In this document: positions 24,292 through 32,483 of the stretch, in pieces
How the letters are laid out: every line of letters begins with the position of its first letter
Position numbering within the stretch: the first letter of the stretch is position 1
Source of the DNA: JBFLVU01 sp964589625
GTDB taxonomy: Bacteria > Acidobacteriota > UBA4820 > DSQY01
Assembly (NCBI GenBank): GCA_964589625.1
Contig: CAZPSH010000004.1
Location: 62,001 to 126,000, forward strand
Reading direction: 5' to 3'
Length of the DNA: 64,000 bases
Program-made: the position numbers and the translations under genes
The notes under the pieces: generated by a model
What the model was told of the DNA's origin: nothing
Database searches by the model: none
What the model saw: only the letters and a program-made list of their open reading frames with translations

Positions 24292-24364
24292 GCGCTCGGC
24301 GGGATTCGAACCCACGACCTTCGGCTCCGGAGGCCGACGCTCTATCCAACTGAGCTACGAGCGC
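24292..24364 (-). tRNA. tRNA-Arg (anticodon CCG)
   Basis: Minus-strand cloverleaf: acceptor GCGCTCG/CGAGCGC, anticodon stem TCGGC/GCCGA with loop CTCCGGA, T-arm GTGGG TTCGAAT CCCGC. Anticodon CCG reads CGG. Six nt separate it from tRNA-His, so both are probably cut from one transcript. Confidence 0.96.
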
Positions 24365-24370
24365 ACATGG

Positions 24371-24444
24371 GGTGAGCGACGGGGGTTGAACCCGCGACAA
24401 CCGGAGCCACAGTCCGGGGCTCTACCAACTGAGCTACGCTCACC
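24371..24444 (-). tRNA. tRNA-His (anticodon GTG)
   Basis: Minus-strand cloverleaf with acceptor GTGAGCG/CGCTCAC, anticodon loop CTGTGGC and T-arm GCGGG TTCAACC CCCGT. The extra G at position -1 paired with C73, the identity mark of tRNA-His, is encoded. Confidence 0.96.
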
Positions 24445-24473
24445 ACCGAGCGGAACGCCCGTTCCGCCGGGAC

Positions 24474-24502
24474 ACCTTACACCGGGGCCGGGAGTCGGTC
24501 AA
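24474..24502 (-). promoter_or_regulatory. Promoter of the tRNA-His/tRNA-Arg unit
   Basis: On the minus strand TTGACC (24497-24502), 17-nt spacer, TAAGGT (24474-24479). The leader then contains a 7-bp inverted repeat GCGGAAC/GTTCCGC (24450-24467) just before tRNA-His. Confidence 0.75.
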
Positions 24503-24527
24503 GGCCTCGGGGGGCGCCGCGACCCCC

Positions 24528-25373
24528 TCAACCGAGGTCCGCCAGATCCTTTAGAGTGACGTCCAGCTCGGGCAGTTCCACCGAGGCCCCGTCGGGGTTC
24601 TGGCTCGCCGGCTCCAGGCGGACCATGTCCAGGAGAAGAAGGACCCACAGGAACTTCAGAAGGGCGAACTGGGACCGTCCGGCTTCGCGGAAAACCTCCT
24701 CCACGGACCGGGGTGTGAGAAGGGAGAGGATCAGGGCTCTCTCGGACTGCCCCAGATCGAAGGCGTCCAGAACCTCCTCCTCGGGCACCGACAGCATCAC
24801 GGCTCGGTTCATCTCCCGAAAGGCCAGCAAGGGCCGCACCGTGTGGTCCATCTTCAAGACGCCGAGGCGAAGGAGCTCGGGGGTCCTCAAGTTGAGGGTG
24901 ATCATCTCCTCTCCGGCATCCTCTCCCTGAATGAAGGCGCAGTCTCCGTCCGGCAGGGAGAACAGGGAGAAGACGATGTCCTTGACCTGCTCCTTGACCG
25001 ACCAGACGAGCTGGTCCGGAGTGATGAGGCCCCGCTCCACCAGGACCGTCCCGAACCGTTTGCCGGGGGTGACGGCGTCGGATGCGGCATAAAAGTCGGG
25101 AACGGTCAGGATTCCGCGCCGGATCAGCATCTCCCCCAGGCGATCGTTCCGGTCGGTCGATCCGGCGAAAACCACCCGGCCTTCTTGGAGGAAGACCTTC
25201 TTTCGGATTCCGCCGGCGCCCACCTCGAGGGCCCCCGTGGCCCGCTCCTTGAAGTGCCGGGCGAGCAGGAGGGGAAAGCCGCCGTCGTGGCAGTCGTGGC
25301 TCAGGGCCGCCTCCCGGGGCCCCAGGGGCCCCTTGGTGCGCCGTTCCGCTGGGGATATAGTACCGCCAGACAC
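24528..25373 (-). CDS. DUF4388-like protein
   Basis: About 281 aa if started at GTG 25373. The segment FPLLLARHFKERATGALEV, followed by KKVFLQEGRVVFAGSTDRNDRLGEMLIRRGILT, matches the DUF4388 pattern, a domain found in acidobacterial and myxobacterial proteins often near kinases and gliding genes. A second repeat-like unit (FGTVLVERGLITPDQLVWSV) follows; the C-terminal part is helical (winged-helix-like) with no catalytic motif. The start is uncertain: 25373 overlaps the divergent HIT promoter and lacks a ribosome-binding site, while a CTG at 25304 has GGGAGG 5 nt upstream and would give a better-matched N-terminus. Function unknown, probably a regulatory adaptor. Confidence 0.7.
   Translation of the reverse strand: MSGGTISPAERRTKGPLGPREAALSHDCHDGGFPLLLARHFKERATGALEVGAGGIRKKVFLQEGRVVFAGSTDRNDRLGEMLIRRGILTVPDFYAASDAVTPGKRFGTVLVERGLITPDQLVWSVKEQVKDIVFSLFSLPDGDCAFIQGEDAGEEMITLNLRTPELLRLGVLKMDHTVRPLLAFREMNRAVMLSVPEEEVLDAFDLGQSERALILSLLTPRSVEEVFREAGRSQFALLKFLWVLLLLDMVRLEPASQNPDGASVELPELDVTLKDLADLG
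25333..25361 (+). promoter_or_regulatory. Probable promoter of the HIT gene
   Basis: TTGGTG (25333-25338), 17-nt spacer, TATAGT (25356-25361); predicted start near 25368, 17 nt before the ATG, leaving room for the GGAGGG ribosome-binding site. Confidence 0.55.
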
Positions 25374-25384
25374 GGAGGGAAGCC

Positions 25385-25729
25385 ATGTCCGACTGCCTCT
25401 TTTGCCAGATCGCCTCGGGCGAGATTCCAAGCCGGAAGGTCTACGCCGACGATGAACTCTTCGCCTTCGAGGACATTCACCCCCAGGCCCCCGTCCATAT
25501 CCTGGTCATTCCCCGCAAGCATCTGGCCACGCTGAACGACCTGTCCGACGAGGACGCCCCGCTAATGGGCCGGCTTCTCCTGCAGTGCTCCCGCATCGCC
25601 CGGGAACGGGGTCTCGACGCCAAGGGCTTCCGGGTCAACGCCAACTGCCTCGAATCGGCTGGGCAGTCGGTCTTTCACGTCCACTTTCACCTCCTGGGCG
25701 GACGCCCGTTCGGCTGGCCGCCGGGGTAG
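25385..25729 (+). CDS. HIT-family nucleotide-binding hydrolase (HinT-like)
   Basis: A 114-aa protein. CLFCQIASGEIPS at the N-terminus, the helix/loop VIPRKHLATLNDL and the catalytic histidine triad HVHFHLLGG near the C-terminus identify the HINT branch, which hydrolyses adenosine phosphoramidates (AMP-lysine, AMP-NH2) in the cytoplasm. Two N-terminal cysteines (C4, C7) resemble the zinc-site cysteines of some HIT proteins. A good GGAGG lies upstream of the ATG. Transcribed alone, divergent from the DUF4388-like gene. Confidence 0.95.
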   Translation: MSDCLFCQIASGEIPSRKVYADDELFAFEDIHPQAPVHILVIPRKHLATLNDLSDEDAPLMGRLLLQCSRIARERGLDAKGFRVNANCLESAGQSVFHVHFHLLGGRPFGWPPG

Positions 25730-25916
25730 AACCCCAATCCGGGGCCTGAAAGGGGGGAGCACCCCCGAACCGGGGACTTCGAAAGGCCGAACCCGAGGCT
25801 TCAGAATGCGGTGGGCGCCCTGCAAGACCGTTCCTCTTGGCGGCCATCCCCTCCCTTCTCTCCCCGATGCCGTTCCATCTCCCTCCCGCGGTTTTCCCCT
25901 GCCCTGGCGGACCTTG

Positions 25917-25925
25917 TGGTATCTT
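25917..25925 (+). promoter_or_regulatory. Possible extended -10 upstream of the metallo-hydrolase gene
   Basis: TGG followed by TATCTT (25920-25925) gives an extended -10; start near 25933 would leave a 73-nt leader. No -35 match. The rest of the 276-nt gap after the HIT gene shows no gene. Confidence 0.35.
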
Positions 25926-26005
25926 GGAGATGTCCGGACCCAGCTGGCCCGCGGGCCGAATAGGCAGGCTCCGCAGGACGTTTCGGTATCTGGACGGAGG
26001 TCACT

Positions 26006-26659
26006 ATGGCCGAAGGGCTCCGGGTGGAAACATTCGAGGTGGGACCGCTGGAGAACAACGCCTACCTCGTCGTGTGCGACCGGTCCAAGGAGGCGGTCCT
26101 GGTGGACCCGGCCATGGGTAGCGAGGGCATCGCGGACCGGATCGAGGAACTCGGGGTGCGGCTCACGGCCGTGCTCAACACCCACGGCCACTTCGACCAC
26201 ATCTTTCACAACGCCTTGTTTTCCGAGAGATTCGGAGCAAAGGTCCTGATTCACGAGGAGGACCTTGAGCTCCTCAGGTGCGTGGATCGTCACGCGGCCC
26301 TATTCGGGTTCCGAGCCCATCCGGGGCCGGAACCCTCCGGGTTCCTGAAGCCGGGAGAGTCCATCCGGGTGGGCGATCACAGCCTCCGGGTGGTTCACAC
26401 TCCGGGGCATTCGCCGGGCGGCGTGTGCTTCGTGGGGACCGGCTTCGTTCTGGTGGGAGACACGCTCTTCGCCCAGTCCATCGGGCGCACGGACCTTCCG
26501 GGAGGAGACTACGACACGCTCGTGCACTCCATCCGGACAGAGCTCTACACCCTGCCGAACGCCACCGAGGTGTTGCCGGGCCACGGACCGTCCACGCTGA
26601 TCGGCTTCGAAAAGCGGCACAACCCCTTCGTCAAGGGGTTGACGTCGCACGCCGACTGA
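26006..26659 (+). CDS. Metallo-beta-lactamase-fold hydrolase (glyoxalase II-like)
   Basis: A 217-aa protein with the metal-binding THGHFDHI motif, a later HTPGHSPGG histidine, the aspartate in GDTLFAQSIGRTDLPGGDY and a final GHG. The GDTLF-GRxDLPG signature is usual for hydroxyacylglutathione hydrolase-like proteins. Short length and lack of the glutathione-binding C-terminal domain mean the thioester substrate is uncertain. ATG 26006 has GGAGGT upstream. The radical SAM gene begins 36 nt downstream. Confidence 0.92.
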   Translation: MAEGLRVETFEVGPLENNAYLVVCDRSKEAVLVDPAMGSEGIADRIEELGVRLTAVLNTHGHFDHIFHNALFSERFGAKVLIHEEDLELLRCVDRHAALFGFRAHPGPEPSGFLKPGESIRVGDHSLRVVHTPGHSPGGVCFVGTGFVLVGDTLFAQSIGRTDLPGGDYDTLVHSIRTELYTLPNATEVLPGHGPSTLIGFEKRHNPFVKGLTSHAD

Positions 26660-26695
26660 CGCAGGCGCCCCCGAAGCAGGCCGGGGGCGGCCCCG

Positions 26696-27508
26696 ATGGA
26701 GGCCATCCGCGTGGACCAGGAAGCGCCGCTCCCCATTCCCCTTCAGCAGGGGATCCTGTACGGCCCGGTTCGGTCTCGGCGCTTGGGCCTTTCTCTGGGG
26801 CTCAACCTCCTCCCCAGCGAAATCAAGGCCTGCTCCTTGAACTGCCGGTACTGCCAGTATTCGTGGACGGGCCTGCTGACCGGGGACGGACGGGCCGTCG
26901 CGCCGTTCCTCCCCACCCGCGAGGCGGTCCGTGAGGCCCTTCGGGCTCGACTGAAGGACCTGGCCACCGGGGGAACCCCCCCGGACGTGCTGACCTTCTC
27001 GGGCAACGGGGAGGCCACGCTCCACCCCGATTTCCCCTCGATCGCCGCCGACGTCACTGAACTGAGGAACTCCCTGGCGCCCCGGTGCCGGACGGCGATC
27101 CTCTCCAACTCGACGACCGTTCATCGGCCGGAGATCCGCCAGGCCCTCCTCGGGCTTGACGAGCCGATCCTCAAGCTCGACACGGGGCGCGAGGAGACCT
27201 TCCGCAAGCTGAACGCACCCGCCCCTGGCGTCACGTTCGCCCACATCCTCGACGGCCTTCGGGCCATGGGAGGCCGGGCCATCCTCCAGTCCCTTTTCGT
27301 GACGGGCTCCGTGGACAACTCCACGGAGGAGGAGGTGGAGGCCTGGGTCCGCGCCGTCGCCGCCATAAGGCCCCATCACGTTCAGATCTACACGCTCGAC
27401 CGGGGAACCGCCGACCGGGGCTTGCGCCCCGTGGAGCGCTCCCGCCTGCTCGCCGTCGGCGACGCCCTGCGGGTGTCTTGCGGCGTGAGGGCGAAAGTCT
27501 TCGGTTGA
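26696..27508 (+). CDS. Radical SAM protein (COG0731-like)
   Basis: A 270-aa radical SAM enzyme. KACSLNCRYCQYSW contains CxxxCxxC for the 4Fe-4S/SAM cluster; FSGNGEATLHPDF is the GGE-equivalent motif; LSNSTTV and KLDTGREETFRKLN follow in the barrel. The pattern with GLSLGLNLLP before the cysteines is shared with the small radical SAM proteins related to wyosine-base enzymes. Substrate unknown. It sits between the metallo-hydrolase and rny in a co-directional series with short gaps. ATG 26696 lacks a strong ribosome-binding site; a downstream in-frame start is not obvious. Confidence 0.85.
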   Translation: MEAIRVDQEAPLPIPLQQGILYGPVRSRRLGLSLGLNLLPSEIKACSLNCRYCQYSWTGLLTGDGRAVAPFLPTREAVREALRARLKDLATGGTPPDVLTFSGNGEATLHPDFPSIAADVTELRNSLAPRCRTAILSNSTTVHRPEIRQALLGLDEPILKLDTGREETFRKLNAPAPGVTFAHILDGLRAMGGRAILQSLFVTGSVDNSTEEEVEAWVRAVAAIRPHHVQIYTLDRGTADRGLRPVERSRLLAVGDALRVSCGVRAKVFG

Positions 27509-27532
27509 CCTTCACTCAGGGAGGAAGAGGCC

Positions 27533-29104
27533 ATGACGGCCCTTAGTCTGCTACCCCTCTTGACCGGTCTGTTGGGATTGACCTTGGGGATCATCTGCGG
27601 CTGGCTGCTATCCAGTCGGCTGGGCTCCAGGGCTTTGACCCGCGCGCGGGAGGAGGCCCAGCGCCTCCTCGACGACGCCTCCGTCCAGGCCGAGAACCTG
27701 AGGAAGCTGGAGCTGGCCAAGGCCCGCGAACAATTCGAACTGGAGCGCCAGGCCGCGGAGGACGACTACCAGAAGCGCTTCGAGGCCGTGAAGAACATCG
27801 AGCGGGCCATGAACCGCAGGGACGCCCACCTCCAGCAGGTGGACCGCGAGCTGGAAAAGCGGCGGGCGGACATCGATGATGTGGAGAAGAAGCTCCAGGA
27901 AGGCTTCGACGAGGTGGCCCGCCAGGAGGAGGAAGTCCGGGGGCTCCACGCCGAATACCTTGCCCGAATCGAGCGCGTGGCCGGGCTCTCGGCGGAGGAG
28001 GCGAAGCGCCTGCTCGTCTCCAACTTCAAGAGCGAGGCCGAACACGAAGCGGCCACTCTGATTCGGCAGATCAAGGAGGACGCCCAGCGCACGGCGGAGG
28101 TGGAAGCCCAGAAGATCATCACCCTGGCCATCGAGCGCGTCGCGGCGGACCAGGTCGTGGAGCGGACCACGACCCAGTACCGCCTCCAAGACGAGAACCT
28201 CAAGGGACGCCTCATCGGCCATGAGGGCCGGAACATCAAGTTCTTCGAGGAGCAGACGGGGATGCAGCTCCTCATCAACAACGACGATCCCAACACGGTC
28301 GTCATTTCGGGCTTTAACCCCGTCTCCCGCGAAGTGGCGCGGCAGTCTCTGGAACGCCTGATCCAGGCGGGGAAGATCCACCCGCGGAAGATCCAGGAGG
28401 TGGTGGCCAAAGTCAAGAAGAAGGTCCAGCGCGAGATCGTCCTCGCCGGCGAGGAGGCCTTCAAGACCCTCGGCCTCGAACAGGCCCACCCGGAGATCGT
28501 CAAGCTCGTGGGAAAGCTCAAGTACAGGACCTCCTACGGCCAGAACGTCCTCAACCACTCGATCGAAGTGGCCGAGCTGTGCGGCAACATGGCCGCGGAG
28601 CTGGGCCTCGACGTGGACCTGGCCCGCCGGGCCGGCCTCCTGCACGACATCGGAAAGTCCATCGACGTGGAGCGGGAGGGCACGCACCCCGAGCTGGGGG
28701 GAGAGGCGGCGCGGCAGTACGGGGAGCACGAGGTGGTGGTCAACGCCATCGAGAGCCACCACGAGGACGTGGAGGTCATCCACCCCATTTCCATCCTCGT
28801 GGCCGTCTGCGACGCCATCTCGGGCTCCCGGCCAGGCGCGCGGCGCGCCTCCCTCACGGACTACATTCGCCGGATCGAGACCCTCGAAGCCATCGTGAAT
28901 TCCTTCGAAGGCGTGGAACAGTCCTTCGCCATCCAGGCGGGACGGGAGGTGCGCGTTATCGTTAAGACCGACCAGGTCAAGGACGAACGGCTCCCCTTCC
29001 TGACCTCCGAAATGACGAAGAAGATCCAGGAGGAGATGGACTTCCCCGGCCGCATCCGCGTCACCCTCATCCGGGAGATGCGCGCCGTGGAGTACGCGGG
29101 ATAG
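27533..29104 (+). CDS. rny: Ribonuclease Y
   Basis: A 523-aa endoribonuclease. An N-terminal membrane anchor (about residues 5-25), a long Arg/Glu-rich coiled coil (30-190), a KH domain with GRLIGHEGRNIKFFEEQTG, and an HD domain with LHDIGKSID (near residue 370) appear in the canonical order. RNase Y starts mRNA decay in bacteria lacking or supplementing RNase E; it is anchored at the inner membrane. ATG 27533 follows GGGAGGAAGAGG. Length and domain order match the family. Upstream gene is 24 nt away; mqnE follows directly. Confidence 0.97.
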   Translation: MTALSLLPLLTGLLGLTLGIICGWLLSSRLGSRALTRAREEAQRLLDDASVQAENLRKLELAKAREQFELERQAAEDDYQKRFEAVKNIERAMNRRDAHLQQVDRELEKRRADIDDVEKKLQEGFDEVARQEEEVRGLHAEYLARIERVAGLSAEEAKRLLVSNFKSEAEHEAATLIRQIKEDAQRTAEVEAQKIITLAIERVAADQVVERTTTQYRLQDENLKGRLIGHEGRNIKFFEEQTGMQLLINNDDPNTVVISGFNPVSREVARQSLERLIQAGKIHPRKIQEVVAKVKKKVQREIVLAGEEAFKTLGLEQAHPEIVKLVGKLKYRTSYGQNVLNHSIEVAELCGNMAAELGLDVDLARRAGLLHDIGKSIDVEREGTHPELGGEAARQYGEHEVVVNAIESHHEDVEVIHPISILVAVCDAISGSRPGARRASLTDYIRRIETLEAIVNSFEGVEQSFAIQAGREVRVIVKTDQVKDERLPFLTSEMTKKIQEEMDFPGRIRVTLIREMRAVEYAG

Positions 29105-29111
29105 GGTGACG

Positions 29112-30311
29112 ATGAACGCGGGGAATCAGGGAGTCTGGATGTCCGGGACAACCGGGCCCTTTCGACGCGACCGGGTAAGGGATCCGGCCCTGCATCCCCT
29201 CGTCGACAAGGTGGAGGCCGGGGAGCGCCTTTCCTTCGAGGACGGCGCGGTCCTTTTCCGCTCGGACGACCTCCTCACGCTCGGCGCGCTGGCCAACCGG
29301 GTTCGGGAGGTCAAGAACGGAAATCGGGCCTACTTCAACGTGAACCGGCACATCAACCACACAAACATCTGCATCTCGGGGTGCAGCTTCTGCGCCTTCG
29401 CCAGGAAGCCGGGCCAGGAAGGCGGCCACCGGATGACCCTGGAGGAGATCCTCGCCAGGGCCGTTCCCCCCGAGGGGGAACGCTGGGAGGAGCTGCACAT
29501 CGTGGGCGGGCTCGACCCGGGCTTCTCCTTCACGGACGTCCAGGAGATGTTGAGGGCGCTCAAGGCCCTGAATCCCTCGGTCCACCTGAAGGCGCTGACG
29601 CTCGTGGAGGTGGACTATTACGCCCGCCGGGAGAAGAAGACCCCGGAGGAGATCCTCAGTGCCCTCCGGGAGGCCGGCCTCGACTCCCTGCCGGGGGGCG
29701 GGGCCGAGATCCTTGGCGAGGAGCTCCGTCGCAGGATCTGCCCCCACAAGATCTCGGGAGAGCGATGGTTGGACTTGGCACGGACGGCCCACCGCATGGG
29801 CATCCGCACCAACTGCACGATGCTGTACGGGCACGTGGAGTCGGTGGAAGACCGGGTGGACCACCTCCTGCGCCTCAGAGACCTCCAGGACGAGACGGGC
29901 GGATTCATGGCCTTCATCCCCCTCCAGTTCAACAGGGAGAACACCCCCTACGCCCACCTCCCCGAGGTCACGGGCGTGGACAACCTGAAGACGCTCGCCG
30001 TCTCCAGGCTGGTCCTCGACAACGTCGACCACCTCAAGGTCTACTGGGTCATGGTGGGCCTCAAGATCGCCCAGACCGCGCTGTGGTTCGGGGCCGACGA
30101 CGTGGACGGGACCGTCGTGGAGGAGCGCATCACCCACGACGCGGGAGCCAAAACGCCCAGGGGGCTCACCCTGGAGGCCCTCCTTCACCTCATCCGGCGC
30201 GCCGGCCGAGTTCCCGTGGAGCGCGATTCCCTTTACAACGCCCGGAAGATATACGGTCCCGATTCCTGCGCGGCGGGCGGATCCCGCCAACTCCGGAGCC
30301 CGGGATCCTGA
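29112..30311 (+). CDS. mqnE: Aminofutalosine synthase
   Basis: A 399-aa radical SAM enzyme of the CofH/MqnE group. NRHINHTNICISGCSFCAF holds CxxxCxxC; LHIVGGLDPG, LPGGGAEILGEE, GIRTNCTMLYGH and PLQFNRENTPY are family signatures. It joins the carboxyvinyl benzoate precursor to SAM-derived adenosyl to make aminofutalosine in the futalosine route to menaquinone, so the host probably respires with menaquinone. The N-terminal GERLSFEDGAVLFRSDDLL separates it from MqnC. Start is uncertain: ATG 29112, an upstream GTG 29106, or ATG 29139, which has GGGAG upstream. Partner genes mqnA/C/D are absent from the window. Confidence 0.9.
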   Translation: MNAGNQGVWMSGTTGPFRRDRVRDPALHPLVDKVEAGERLSFEDGAVLFRSDDLLTLGALANRVREVKNGNRAYFNVNRHINHTNICISGCSFCAFARKPGQEGGHRMTLEEILARAVPPEGERWEELHIVGGLDPGFSFTDVQEMLRALKALNPSVHLKALTLVEVDYYARREKKTPEEILSALREAGLDSLPGGGAEILGEELRRRICPHKISGERWLDLARTAHRMGIRTNCTMLYGHVESVEDRVDHLLRLRDLQDETGGFMAFIPLQFNRENTPYAHLPEVTGVDNLKTLAVSRLVLDNVDHLKVYWVMVGLKIAQTALWFGADDVDGTVVEERITHDAGAKTPRGLTLEALLHLIRRAGRVPVERDSLYNARKIYGPDSCAAGGSRQLRSPGS

Positions 30312-30370
30312 AGACCGTCTCCGTTTCCGCCGCACCCTTCCGCCCACCGTCCGCCCCTTCGACCCCGGCA

Positions 30371-30399
30371 GAAAAAGGGGCGGGACCGATGTCCCGCCC
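30371..30399 (-). terminator. Rho-independent terminator of the FecR-domain gene
   Basis: Nine-bp stem (30378-30386 with 30391-30399), 4-nt loop; followed on the minus strand by TTTTTC. It lies 29 nt past the FecR-domain stop. On the + strand, downstream of mqnE, it has no T-run. Confidence 0.85.
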
Positions 30400-30427
30400 A
30401 AATGAAGAAGGAGAGGGAGGTATGGCG

Positions 30428-32284
30428 TTATCGCCGGCGGCGGCCCCCGCTCGAAGGATTCGGCGCAGGGGAGGGCTGGTCCATTCCGCTGGAAGGCCGA
30501 CTCGGGATGTACCGGGGCTGGCCGGAGGGTCGTCCCGTTTTCGGAGACGCGGACTCACGCGAAGATACGGACCGCACGGACGGCCGCGGGGCCTCCACCC
30601 GCCCGGAGGACCTCTGGGGGGGCGATACGGGCGTGCGGGCTCTCTCCCGAGACGCCGGGGGAGAGTCGCCGTCGCGGGTCGGGACCCCGGACGGATGCGT
30701 CCACCGGGACGAGCGGGATCCTCCCGTGGGGTCCGAATCCCTGTTCATCGAAGGGCTCCCGACGGGTTCCCTGGACCTCGGCGAACCTGTGGCGGAGCTC
30801 CCCGTACCAGGATTTCCCACCGGCTGTCTGGCCCGGGGGGAAAGGGAACCCCCCGTGTCGCCCTGGGGCGTCCGGCCCGGGTCCGAGCCGCGGGAGCGGC
30901 GACCGCCCGAAGGATCCGAGGTGGGGCTGGGTGGCGAGGTGGTCCACCGGGATCGACCGTTCGCTGTCCCCGAAGGGCTGGGTTCCCGCCGAGAATCCCG
31001 GACGCGCAAGGGCTCTTCGGCATTCCGCTTCAAGTCGTCCCAGGAGGTGCGGCCCTGGTCAAAGTCCCGAACCCGGTCCGGCGGTAGGTGCAGGGGGGAG
31101 ATTACGGCTCCGCTCCCGCGTGGGCCGGATCCGCGGAGGGCGACGCCTCCCACGCCCTGAGCCCGGGGATAGATGGGCCGCGGAGGAGGAGCGGTCCTGT
31201 GGTGGACGATGACCCGGTGGATGTGGGGGTCGTAGAGGTGTCCGACGTGGACGCTGTACCATCCGCCGTGGGACCAATAGGGGTAGCCGTCCCAACCGAG
31301 AGGGCACCAGCCCAGCCAACCCCCGTCCCCCCAGTACCAAGCCACCCATGCCGGGGAAAAGACGGACAGGGGGATCCAGCCCCATCCGATCCCGGTCACG
31401 AACGTCCACCTGCCGTAGTGGAAGGGGGCCCATCCCCACGCTTCTACCGGCACCCACGTCATGCCCCAGGGACCCCACCACCAGCGCCCGTTCATGTAAG
31501 GGCTCCACTCGGCCTCCAGGACGGAGGGCCTCCAGACGTACCCGTAGTCGTTGGTGTAAACCCAGGTCCCGTACGTATCGAAGTCCCCCGCGTAGGTTCT
31601 CAGGTTATCGGGCAGGTACCGCTGGGACGCGCCCCGCGTGCGGCGCGGAAGGGCCTCGTTGCTGAAGGCCAACAGGGGTTCATAGGAGGCCCGCTGGGCG
31701 ACCAACGGGCGTAGCGGCGGGTAGCCGTAGTCCGCGTAGGTCATCTGCCCCGCCTCGAGGGTGAGTCCCCCACCCGCCGTCGTGACGGTGCAAGCCCCTT
31801 CGAGGCAGGTGACGCGGGTCCTGTCCACGGTTTCCACCTCGATGATGACGGTACACGCGCGGAGTGGCGAGACCGCCGCGGACGGTGTGGAGAGGGCCGA
31901 GGAGACCAGAGAGGGGATCCAGTTCCTCAATTCCACGAGCGCCGTTCCCTTCCACAGCCGGATTTCGAGGGAGCCGCCGCCGTCCTCGGTTCCCGAGGGG
32001 AGCCGATCGATCTCCATGCGTGTGCCCCCGTCCAACCACAAGGAGTTTCCGTCCGGAAGGACAGCGCCCAGCCGTCCCGTCGCCTCCGTCCAGGCCGTGT
32101 CTCCTTCGAACAAGGGAAGGTTCACGGTGAGGCTCTGGGGGTCCCGTTCGGAGGAAGCGTTCTGGGCAAAGGCGCCGCCCTGAACGGCCCGGACTACCCC
32201 GTATCGTTCCGCGGGAGCCTGGGCCCAGAGAGGGATGCCGCACAGGATGACGGCCGCGCGTGCGAGAAGAGTCTTGGCGTTCAT
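30428..32284 (-). CDS. FecR-domain, Trp/Tyr/Gly-rich secreted protein (DUF6600-like)
   Basis: A 618-aa exported protein. A signal peptide (KTLLARAAVILCGIPLWAQ) precedes a FecR-like domain (about 30-180; LPLFEGDTAWTEATGRLGAVLPDG), then a Trp-rich region (about 220-360) of repeated Y-x-W-x-P motifs such as YVWRPSVLEAEWSPY, GPWGMTWVP and WGWIPLS, then about 240 residues of Ser/Pro/Arg/Gly low complexity, probably disordered. FecR domains sit in the periplasm and often sense or transmit signals; the Trp-rich part resembles DUF6600. No partner sigma factor is adjacent. ATG 32284 has AGGAGG 6 nt upstream; the ATG three bases earlier is too close to it. Function unknown. Confidence 0.8.
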   Translation of the reverse strand: MNAKTLLARAAVILCGIPLWAQAPAERYGVVRAVQGGAFAQNASSERDPQSLTVNLPLFEGDTAWTEATGRLGAVLPDGNSLWLDGGTRMEIDRLPSGTEDGGGSLEIRLWKGTALVELRNWIPSLVSSALSTPSAAVSPLRACTVIIEVETVDRTRVTCLEGACTVTTAGGGLTLEAGQMTYADYGYPPLRPLVAQRASYEPLLAFSNEALPRRTRGASQRYLPDNLRTYAGDFDTYGTWVYTNDYGYVWRPSVLEAEWSPYMNGRWWWGPWGMTWVPVEAWGWAPFHYGRWTFVTGIGWGWIPLSVFSPAWVAWYWGDGGWLGWCPLGWDGYPYWSHGGWYSVHVGHLYDPHIHRVIVHHRTAPPPRPIYPRAQGVGGVALRGSGPRGSGAVISPLHLPPDRVRDFDQGRTSWDDLKRNAEEPLRVRDSRREPSPSGTANGRSRWTTSPPSPTSDPSGGRRSRGSDPGRTPQGDTGGSLSPRARQPVGNPGTGSSATGSPRSREPVGSPSMNRDSDPTGGSRSSRWTHPSGVPTRDGDSPPASRERARTPVSPPQRSSGRVEAPRPSVRSVSSRESASPKTGRPSGQPRYIPSRPSSGMDQPSPAPNPSSGGRRRR

Positions 32285-32426
32285 CATTCGCCTCCTGCGT
32301 GTGGTTTGAGCAAAGGGAATGCCAGGAGGCCGCCCCATCGGGATCCCAGCAAGCTCTGTAATATCAAAATGTTAGCAAGATCCAACTGGACGGCTCGGGC
32401 GTCCGCTCCGCCGGACGATGCCCCCC

Positions 32427-32458
32427 AAAAGCGTCCGGCCTCCCCATGGGGAGGCCGG
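32427..32458 (-). terminator. Palindromic terminator after the coiled-coil envelope gene
   Basis: A fully self-complementary 24-mer (32435-32458) forms a stem of at least 10 bp; on the minus strand it is followed by ACGCTTTT. It lies 25 nt past the stop of the gene at 32484. Confidence 0.75.
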
Positions 32459-32483
32459 TGCCGACGGTCTCTTTTCTGAAGAT

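Noticed and set aside
27608..28783. 391-codon minus-strand frame antisense to rny
   Set aside because: Arises from the coiled-coil codons of RNase Y on the other strand; no independent support.
30402..31160. 252-codon + strand open frame antisense to the FecR-domain gene
   Set aside because: It lies opposite the low-complexity Ser/Pro/Arg tail, whose codon bias creates open antisense frames; no family or ribosome-binding site supports it.
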